64,000 nt of DNA from Polynucleobacter necessarius (GTDB taxonomy: Bacteria > Pseudomonadota > Gammaproteobacteria > Burkholderiales > Burkholderiaceae): assembly GCF_900096755.1 (NCBI RefSeq), contig NZ_LT615227.1:522457-586456 (forward strand). The letters are read 5' to 3'. Shown one piece after another: positions 57,854 to 64,000 of this stretch; the first letter of the stretch is position 1, and every line of letters begins with the position of its first letter. A program made the position numbers and the translations under genes. The notes under the pieces are model-generated. The model was not told where the DNA came from and did not search any database. It saw nothing but the letters and a program-made list of their open reading frames with translations.

Positions 57854-59041
57854 ATGGATATTACCTTGACCAGCCTTGAAACGGAGCATAGTGCGCTTCT
57901 AAAGGCCAAAATAGCCTCTCAGATCGCCTCACAGGCCGGCTGGCTGCCCTTTTCTCGCTATATGGAGATGGCCCTCTACGAGCCCGGGATGGGCTATTAC
58001 AGCGCCGGAGCTCACAAACTAGGAGCTGGTGGCGATTTCACCACCACCCCCGAATTAAGCCCCCTCTTTGGAGCGGCTATTTGCTCAACGCTCTTGCCGG
58101 TTCTTGAGGGCCTAAAGGAAAAAGGACTCCCGACACAAATTCTGGAGTTTGGTGCCGGGACTGGCAAGCTAGCAACATCCATATTGACCCGCTTAAGTGA
58201 TCTTGGATTTCAATTAGACCGTTACGACATCATTGAGATTTCGCCAGACTTAGCGCAACGTCAGCAAGAAAGAATTGGCGCAACTGTTAAACAACTTAAT
58301 AGCAACACTCAATGTAGCTGGCTTTCTCAGTTGCCAGAAAATTTCAAAGGCGTCATTTTGGCAAACGAAGTGATTGATGCCATTCCTTGTGATGCCATCA
58401 TTTATCAAAATGGATTTTGGTATTGGTATGGTGTTTCTTCTGAGGGCGACAATCTACTTTGGAAAGCAGGCGCTCCGGTTGAGCAAAAATTGCTTCCCGA
58501 AAGTCTCCTCAGCGGAAACCTCTCAGAAGGTTATGTCACCGAACTGCACACCCCAGCAAACGCATGGATGCAACAAGTTGCCAAGCATTTAGAAGTGGGC
58601 TTATTTCTAACTTTTGATTATGGCTTTCCTGAGAGCGAGTATTACCACCCACAAAGACTTGAAGGCACCTTGATGGCTCACCATCGCCATCATGCAATTC
58701 AGGACCCATTTCACCTGCCTGGTCTTTGTGACTTAACAACTCACGTTGAGTGGTCACAAATTGCTCGTAGTGCATTGGCTGAAAATGTAGATGATGTTTA
58801 TCTCACCAACCAGGCCGCATACTTGTTAGATGCGGGCATTGGCGATATCGCCCTGGAGACTGGTGATCCGAGCGATCCAGAGACTTTTCTACCAATCTCA
58901 AACTCTTTGCAAAAGTTATTGTCTGAGGCGGAGATGGGCGAACTCTTTAAGGCATTTGCGTTTTCTAAGAGCTTAGAAAGTTTGCTGCCCGGCCATGTGC
59001 TTGAGGATCTGCCAGGTTTACGCGGCAGAAATCGACTATAG
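57854..59041 (+). CDS. MidA/NDUFAF7-type SAM-dependent methyltransferase
   Basis: 395 residues. Family start WLPFSRYMEMALYEPGMGYYSAGAHKLGAGGDFTTTPELSPLFG, the SAM site ILEFGAGTGKLA, the LSPDLxxxQxxR helix (here ISPDLAQRQQERI), ANEVIDAIPCD and FLTFDYGFPESEYYHPQR. The mitochondrial homologue methylates an Arg of complex I; the bacterial target is not known. The NDUFA9-like gene two genes downstream is also related to complex I assembly. Intact. Confidence 0.9.
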   Translation: MDITLTSLETEHSALLKAKIASQIASQAGWLPFSRYMEMALYEPGMGYYSAGAHKLGAGGDFTTTPELSPLFGAAICSTLLPVLEGLKEKGLPTQILEFGAGTGKLATSILTRLSDLGFQLDRYDIIEISPDLAQRQQERIGATVKQLNSNTQCSWLSQLPENFKGVILANEVIDAIPCDAIIYQNGFWYWYGVSSEGDNLLWKAGAPVEQKLLPESLLSGNLSEGYVTELHTPANAWMQQVAKHLEVGLFLTFDYGFPESEYYHPQRLEGTLMAHHRHHAIQDPFHLPGLCDLTTHVEWSQIARSALAENVDDVYLTNQAAYLLDAGIGDIALETGDPSDPETFLPISNSLQKLLSEAEMGELFKAFAFSKSLESLLPGHVLEDLPGLRGRNRL

Positions 59042-59049
59042 ATTTTTGC

Positions 59050-60180
59050 TTAGCTCTCTAGAGCCGCGGTAATTGCAGCCAATCTGGCAGATTCAAATGC
59101 GCTACCAATGCGCTCACCATTAGATCGATCTTCCGCAGCAACGCCAGCAATAATTTCTGCTGTATTGATTGCCTGTGCGTTGCGCATCGCTTTCATTAAA
59201 GGCGAAACATTTAGTCCTAAATTTTCCGCAAGATTCAAAATTGCCTGACTGCGATCTGGCTTGCGCCAAACATCAGCGCGATTAAACCAAGCCAAAATAT
59301 CTACTGCTTGATAAGAGTGATTGGGGTATTGATTTATTAATACTCTCAGATCGCTAAATATTTCACTGAAATCTCTTACTTCAATTGGCATACGGACACA
59401 ATCAGCCCAGGAACGAATTTCCTTGGCCGGCAAATCCATCAATGCAATGGCACAGCGCTCTTCCAGACTATTGCCAGCCAATGAAAAGTGCGTGATCAAC
59501 ACTTCACGGAAAGGCTCTTCAGCCAGCCTGGCGGTCAGGGCAGCCGGCAATATCGCGCTAGCGGCACCGGTATTTAATAAGACCTGAAATAGGTGCATCG
59601 GCTTGGTGGCAACCAAACCTCTGGCTAACTCCTGCCAAATACGCTCTGCTGACAACGCATTTAATTCACCAGACTGAACAATTGCCTTAAGAGCGATCAA
59701 TGTTTCTTCTGCAACTGTAAATTCTGGGAAACGAGCGGCAAAGCGAGCAATTCTTAATAGACGCAATGGGTCTTCAGCAAATGCATCGGATACATGACGA
59801 AATACCTTATGAGCCAAATCCTCTTGGCCGTTATGAGGATCAATAATGGGGCCGAATTGTTTGCCGTCTGCGCCCACTTCTTGCGCCATTGCATTAATCG
59901 TTAAATCACGACGCTCTAAATCCTGCTCCAAGGTGACGGAAGGATCTGCATAAAAATGAAAGCCTTTATAACCTTTTCCGGTCTTACGCTCAGTACGCGC
60001 AAGCGCATACTCTGCTTGCGTCTCTGGATGTAAAAACACCGGAAAATCTTTGCCAACAGGTCGAAAACCTTTGGCAACCATCTCTTCTACGCTTGAGCCC
60101 ACTACAACATAATCAATGTCGTGCACGGGCAAACCCATCAAGGTGTCCCGAATTGCTCCGCCGACAGCGTAAATTTTCAT
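59050..60180 (-). CDS. cca: CCA tRNA nucleotidyltransferase, without HD domain
   Basis: 376 residues. Class II head with YAVGGAIRDTLMGLPVHDIDYVVVG (catalytic Asp pair), the RTERKTGKGYKGFHF segment, and RRDLTINAMAQE with the RLLRIARFAARF block. The length is shorter than E. coli Cca (412) and I see no HD-type His-Asp motif at the C-terminus, so it should make or repair CCA ends but lack phosphohydrolase activity. It starts at the last base of the NDUFA9-like gene's stop (TAATG). Intact. Confidence 0.93.
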   Translation of the reverse strand: MKIYAVGGAIRDTLMGLPVHDIDYVVVGSSVEEMVAKGFRPVGKDFPVFLHPETQAEYALARTERKTGKGYKGFHFYADPSVTLEQDLERRDLTINAMAQEVGADGKQFGPIIDPHNGQEDLAHKVFRHVSDAFAEDPLRLLRIARFAARFPEFTVAEETLIALKAIVQSGELNALSAERIWQELARGLVATKPMHLFQVLLNTGAASAILPAALTARLAEEPFREVLITHFSLAGNSLEERCAIALMDLPAKEIRSWADCVRMPIEVRDFSEIFSDLRVLINQYPNHSYQAVDILAWFNRADVWRKPDRSQAILNLAENLGLNVSPLMKAMRNAQAINTAEIIAGVAAEDRSNGERIGSAFESARLAAITAALES

Positions 60181-61088
60181 TACTGCATGCCCTCTAGGCT
60201 GCGGCGACTCAATTTAAATACTTCAGTCAACGCGTCAACACCATTTACCGGCAAGGTATTGGGCAATTTCATCGAGGCAATATTGTCACGAGACATTAAA
60301 GTTGGCCCCGGCAAGAACTCAAATGCCAAAGCTTGTAGATAACCGACAAATGCTGGAACCGGAATAATCGCACATGATGTTTTCGCTTTACGCGCAGCAA
60401 ACTCGACAATCTCTTTCATGGTGTAAACCGTTGGGCCCACCAGGTCATAGGACCGATGAATTGTTTGCGGCATGCTTAATGATTTTACAAATGCACTCGC
60501 AACATCATCTACTCTTACTGGCTGAAATTTAGCCTGATGATTGGCTAAGGGCATTGCTGGAAATAACTTAGTCAATTTAGAAAATAAGTTAATAAATTGA
60601 TCTTGGGCACCAAAGATGACTGAAGGCCTAAAGATAGTCCAATCAAGAGAGCTGGCCTTAACAGCCGCCTCACCGTCACCCTTGCTACGTTGATACATAG
60701 ATGGGCCTTGGGAATCTGCGCCCAGCGCACTCATGTGCAAATAGCGCTTTAGACCATGCAACTGCATTGCAGTCATAATATTTTTTGGCAACTCCACATG
60801 CGCCGCCCTAAACACTTTTCCATAAGGTTTAGCAGGCCTATCGTGAAGCATGCCAACCAAATTAATCACAGCGCCATTTGGTTTGATGCGCTCACAAAGA
60901 CTCTGTAATTCATCGAACTCATGAATATCAGCTTCTTCAACATGCACCTTAGGTAGCATGCGCAATTCGCGCGCCGCACCTAAATGGCTTGTTGGGATCA
61001 AGACAGAATAGCCAGCAAGCTGAAGTTGCGCAGCAATCACTCGCCCAACAAATCCATTGCCGCCAATCAGAAGAATGTCATATTTCAT
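60180..61088 (-). CDS. NDUFA9-like NAD-dependent epimerase/dehydratase family protein
   Basis: 302 residues. Rossmann motif ILLIGGNGFVGRVIAAQL, NLVGMLHDRP in the middle, and the active-site-like YLHMSALGADSQGPSMYQRSKGDGE. It matches the atypical SDR family that includes the complex I subunit NDUFA9. Bacterial members bind NAD(P); catalytic role unproven. It lies 35 bases downstream of the lytic transglycosylase gene. Confidence 0.88.
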   Translation of the reverse strand: MKYDILLIGGNGFVGRVIAAQLQLAGYSVLIPTSHLGAARELRMLPKVHVEEADIHEFDELQSLCERIKPNGAVINLVGMLHDRPAKPYGKVFRAAHVELPKNIMTAMQLHGLKRYLHMSALGADSQGPSMYQRSKGDGEAAVKASSLDWTIFRPSVIFGAQDQFINLFSKLTKLFPAMPLANHQAKFQPVRVDDVASAFVKSLSMPQTIHRSYDLVGPTVYTMKEIVEFAARKAKTSCAIIPVPAFVGYLQALAFEFLPGPTLMSRDNIASMKLPNTLPVNGVDALTEVFKLSRRSLEGMQ

Positions 61089-61123
61089 CAGAAGCTTTCT
61101 TTGCTTGCGCAGAAGTGAATTGT

Positions 61124-63088
61124 TTAAGGGAGCTCAGATTGAGTGGCAGCCTTAGGTGTAATTACACCTAAGCGTTGTTTTAAAGATTGTGTCTGACCAT
61201 TCATCACCGATGAATAGTAACTTGCGTTGGAGAGAACATTCTTTACGTAGACTCGAGTTTCCGTAAGCGGAATAGTCTCAGCAAAAATTGCTCCCTCGGT
61301 TGGGCCTGATAACTTTTCACGCCAAGCCTTTGAGCGAGAAGGACCTGCGTTATAGGCGGCCGAGGCTAAAACCCAAGAACCATCTAGATCGACAAGGACC
61401 ATATTTAAATAATTACTACCTAATGTCAGATTGGTGTTGGTATCGCTCAACTTGTCATTGGTGTAGTTGGTCATGCCAATTTTCTTAGCCACATACTTGG
61501 CGGTGTTCGGCATTACTTGCATTAATCCAGACGCACCCACGGAGGATGCTGCATTCATGATGAAGCGGGATTCTTGGCGAATCAGGCCATAAGCCCAAGC
61601 AAGATTCAAATCGATCTGTCGTGCAATTGGCGACAACTCTTCTTTATACGGAGTTGGATAGCGCAAACTAAAATCATGCTCTTGTTTTGTACGATCAGCA
61701 GTATTAACAACACGGTCATATAGATTGATCCGTTTCGCATACTCTGCGGCAGCCAATAATTGCTTATCGGTCATATTGCGCAATTCCCAATTCCACTCGC
61801 GATTACCCTCGAAGCGAAGATTCATGGCATACAAGCGCTCACCGCGAATGAAACCCTTACGACTCGCCATTGCATCAATTTCTTGCTTGCTTACTTTGGT
61901 TCGGGCGGGCGCATGATTTGATCTACCCAATTCTTCGCGGGCGAGTTGGCCATAAAAATTGTATTGATCGGCAATTAACTCAAAACTCTCTTTGGCTTTT
62001 GTGTCCTGCCCCTCTGCCTTTAGCGCGCGACCATACCAGTAAGTCCATGCTGGATCTTTGCTGCGCACTGCAGGGTTCATACCATCAATAGCATTCTTTA
62101 CCAAAACCCAATCTTTAGCGCGCAAGCCTGCACGTACCTTCCACTCTTGTGATTCGGTCGAAAGCAATTCGTTATAGCCCAACTCTTGTTGCATACGATA
62201 AGCATCATCTGCATTGGGATCTAGTTTCTTAGCCAGAAATTGTCCGATCACGCCCCATGCAACAGCTTGATTCTCTTTGCTATAACGCGAAGCGTTTTGT
62301 GAGAAGTCGCGATACGCTTTTGCTGGATCTGCTTTGGCCGCCTTAACAATATCGGCAATAGGATCTTCACCACCAAGTCGGCGTGACATCGTGTCAAAGC
62401 CACGTTCGCTTGCAGCGCGGCCAATCGCCTTCGCTTCGCTTGGGCTCATCCCACCAGCAGCAACGAGTGACGGCACCAACTCCTGACATGCCTGACCAAA
62501 GTAACCCGGGTCTAACAAAATAGATCTGGAGTCCATTGCTAATTTTGTTGGATTCTCGCCCCGGGATAACTTTGACAACAACGAATAGCACTTCACTTGC
62601 ATATCGTCATCCAAAACAAACTTAGCGTACTCAGCATCAAAGCGTGCCCAGTCCTTGCGCTTACCTAAAACCAAGAGCCAATCATTGCGCATTCGGTCAG
62701 CCAAGGCTGTCCCTTGATATTGATTTAGAAATGAAGCCACTTGAGAGTCGGCGCTGTAATCCCCTCGTGCAGCACCTGCACTATCAAACAATTGTGGTTT
62801 GATGCGGAAATACGTTACGCAGTCATCAAATGGGTAACCCACCAAATTAGAAGACAACTGCTGAGTACGAAATACATCGTTTTTTTTTGCAGCTTCGCGC
62901 AAATCAATAAACATCCGATCGGTATCAGTAATTTCTGCTGGTGCAGCCTTGCTTTCATAGGACTTAGGCAGAATTGGCTTTTTGGACTTTTCCGCAAACG
63001 CATTTGGAAAGGGCAGCGTTAGACCCAAAATCAGCGTTGTGATCCATACGCGGGATTGCCATTGACGAATTTCAAACTGCTTTTTCAC
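61124..63088 (-). CDS. slt: Soluble lytic murein transglycosylase
   Basis: 654 residues with a signal peptide (to about 32), a long helical superdomain and the C-terminal SLT domain. The catalytic glutamate is in LAWAYGLIRQESRFIMNAASSVGASGLMQVMPNTAKYVAKK; other SLT blocks are NLTLGSNYLNMVL and ASAAYNAGPSRSKAW. It cleaves peptidoglycan to anhydro-muropeptides in the periplasm. Divergent from the cyclo-ligase gene, with a 69-base gap between starts. Intact. Confidence 0.94.
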   Translation of the reverse strand: MKKQFEIRQWQSRVWITTLILGLTLPFPNAFAEKSKKPILPKSYESKAAPAEITDTDRMFIDLREAAKKNDVFRTQQLSSNLVGYPFDDCVTYFRIKPQLFDSAGAARGDYSADSQVASFLNQYQGTALADRMRNDWLLVLGKRKDWARFDAEYAKFVLDDDMQVKCYSLLSKLSRGENPTKLAMDSRSILLDPGYFGQACQELVPSLVAAGGMSPSEAKAIGRAASERGFDTMSRRLGGEDPIADIVKAAKADPAKAYRDFSQNASRYSKENQAVAWGVIGQFLAKKLDPNADDAYRMQQELGYNELLSTESQEWKVRAGLRAKDWVLVKNAIDGMNPAVRSKDPAWTYWYGRALKAEGQDTKAKESFELIADQYNFYGQLAREELGRSNHAPARTKVSKQEIDAMASRKGFIRGERLYAMNLRFEGNREWNWELRNMTDKQLLAAAEYAKRINLYDRVVNTADRTKQEHDFSLRYPTPYKEELSPIARQIDLNLAWAYGLIRQESRFIMNAASSVGASGLMQVMPNTAKYVAKKIGMTNYTNDKLSDTNTNLTLGSNYLNMVLVDLDGSWVLASAAYNAGPSRSKAWREKLSGPTEGAIFAETIPLTETRVYVKNVLSNASYYSSVMNGQTQSLKQRLGVITPKAATQSELP

Positions 63089-63157
63089 TATCTAACCTTT
63101 TATCTGTAATTACTGAGTGTTATCTTATTTGCTATATCTTCTAATTTTCGCCTGATA

Positions 63158-63784
63158 ATGCTTGATATGCACGAGAATTCGCCAAAATCTCTTCGTCAAA
63201 ATTTACTAAAGCAACGTACTGCGTTTGCTGCTGAGCAAAATTACGCTCAAATGCAGGCCGACCTCATTGATCACTTAAATCAACTGCTTTTAGAAGAAGG
63301 TAGCTCATGGCAATCTGTTGCCCTCTATTGGCCCATTCAAGATGAAGTCGATTTGCGCTCTACTTTGCTAGCCTGGGTCAAAAAAGCCCCCCAGCGAACT
63401 CTAGCGCTGCCATTTGCTCGTCCTGATAAACATCTCGATTTTTATCAATGGCTACAGGGGGATCAATTGATTCCTAGTAAGCATGGTGTACCAGAGCCGG
63501 ACCCCGATAACGCCGAAAGACCACTTAGCAGGCCAGGCTGCATTCTCATCCCCTGTGTTGGCTGGTCGAGCTCAGTCGCCGAAGGAAAAAAGCATTACTG
63601 GCGTTTAGGGTATGGGGGTGGATATTTTGATCGCACCCTGGCTGACCTCAGAAAGAAAAATCCCAAGCTAGTTTGCATTGGGATTGGTTTTGATTGGCAA
63701 GAACTTAATGATGACCAGTGGTCAGCGCAGACTCATGATGAGCCACTAGATATGCTCATCACAGAGTCAGGACTATACAGCTAG
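63158..63784 (+). CDS. 5-formyltetrahydrofolate cyclo-ligase
   Basis: 208 residues. Conserved blocks are SVALYWPIQDEVDLRSTL, PFARPDKHLDFYQW, KHGVPEPDPDNAERPL, and the catalytic GYGGGYFDRTLADL with ATP/Mg site. It converts 5-formyl-THF to 5,10-methenyl-THF. ATG codons at 63158 and 63167 are both possible starts. It lies next to metF (convergent), two steps of one-carbon folate metabolism side by side. Intact. Confidence 0.93.
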   Translation: MLDMHENSPKSLRQNLLKQRTAFAAEQNYAQMQADLIDHLNQLLLEEGSSWQSVALYWPIQDEVDLRSTLLAWVKKAPQRTLALPFARPDKHLDFYQWLQGDQLIPSKHGVPEPDPDNAERPLSRPGCILIPCVGWSSSVAEGKKHYWRLGYGGGYFDRTLADLRKKNPKLVCIGIGFDWQELNDDQWSAQTHDEPLDMLITESGLYS

Positions 63785-63785
63785 A

Positions 63786-64000
63786 TTACTTCGTTAAGTC
63801 TAGATTGTCTGCAATGGCCAAAACAGCATCGGCCTGGTTTAACGAGTAGAAGTGAATGCCAGGAGCGCCCGCAGTTAATAGCTGATCACATAAGTCTGTT
63901 ACAACCTCTTCGCCAAATGCGCGGATAGAAGCAACGTCATCCCCGTAGGACTGAAGACGCAAACGAATCCAGCGTGGAATTTCAGCACCACACGCATCCG
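63786..64000 (-). CDS. metF: 5,10-methylenetetrahydrofolate reductase, C-terminal part only
   Basis: The last 71 residues are in the window; the gene continues beyond the right edge. The visible part, CGAEIPRWIRLRLQSYGDD, then APGIHFYSLNQADAVLAIADNL, is the conserved C-terminus of MetF. It reduces methylene-THF to methyl-THF, the methyl donor for the split MetH encoded at 38.4-42.2 kb. No lesion in the visible part. Confidence 0.93.
   Translation of the reverse strand, partial: DACGAEIPRWIRLRLQSYGDDVASIRAFGEEVVTDLCDQLLTAGAPGIHFYSLNQADAVLAIADNLDLTK

Noticed and set aside
59050-60180. cca as a truncated gene because it is shorter than E. coli Cca
   Set aside because: All catalytic blocks are present and HD-less enzymes are a normal variant; no sign of a lesion at the end.

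Overview
The window looks like a chromosome segment of a betaproteobacterium of the family Burkholderiaceae, most probably Polynucleobacter. The grounds are the gene families and their order (a caa3-type cytochrome oxidase cluster with the small DUF2970 and DUF2909 proteins, gshA-gshB-EIIA-HPr-EI, a PhaM-like protein, a split metH) and a moderate GC content. Nearly every gene is housekeeping, coding density is high, and I see no tRNA, rRNA, insertion sequence, prophage or CRISPR. What stands out is gene decay. Fourteen genes carry frameshifts, nonsense codons, truncations or deletions, scattered among intact neighbours. A free-living Polynucleobacter would not be expected to show this. It fits the reduced, pseudogene-rich genomes known from Polynucleobacter necessarius endosymbionts of Euplotes ciliates (assignment by inference; no 16S gene is present here).

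Layout. 1-8.6 kb: minus-strand cytochrome oxidase cluster (ctaC, ctaD, a small assembly protein, ctaG, DUF2970, ctaE, then SURF1, a membrane protein, ctaA, ctaB and a SCO1-type lipoprotein), with a good promoter before ctaC, but ctaC itself is frameshifted in its cytochrome c domain. 8.7-20.7 kb: bioC, comF, trmL, gpsA, secB, grxC, a rhodanese, gpmA, ctpA, a broken moeB/thiF, the truncated-type PTS (ptsI, ptsH, EIIA) and gshB-gshA. 20.7-23.7 kb: a nitrogen-response operon (porin, PII, ammonium transporter) with two NtrC-like sites upstream; the transporter is frameshifted twice and PII has lost its ATP-binding loop. 23.7-30.8 kb: ubiK, a decayed lipoprotein, lipA-lipB-DUF493, an alpha/beta hydrolase whose frameshift fuses it to DUF493, a ferredoxin, a VanZ-family protein, birA, coaX and the heptose adenylyltransferase.

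30.9-35 kb: a run of three decayed genes (glutathione peroxidase, FAD oxidoreductase, DUF1365 with nine copies of GATTG) followed by intact cfa and a short-chain dehydrogenase. 35-46.3 kb: dsbA, a SPOR protein, argS, DUF1840, metH in two pieces, PhaM, a metallo-hydrolase remnant, a short DUF1289 gene, a frameshifted acuI-type reductase, a lipoprotein, a flavin reductase and a GST. 46.3-52.2 kb: a tripartite RND efflux operon with permease and outer-membrane gene frameshifted and adaptor open. 52.3-64 kb: glmS, glmU, ttcA, frameshifted folB, a pteridine-reductase-like SDR, a MidA-type methyltransferase, cca, an NDUFA9-like protein, a lytic transglycosylase, 5-formyl-THF cyclo-ligase and the end of metF.

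Taken together, respiration, lipoate, glutathione, cell-wall precursor and translation functions are mostly kept, while nitrogen sensing/uptake, drug efflux, peroxide defence and several accessory enzymes are being lost. Many lesions are gains or losses of one short tandem unit (1, 2, 5 or 8 bases), which points to replication slippage. I found no novel defence or mobile system; the most unusual single element is the (GATTG)9 tract.
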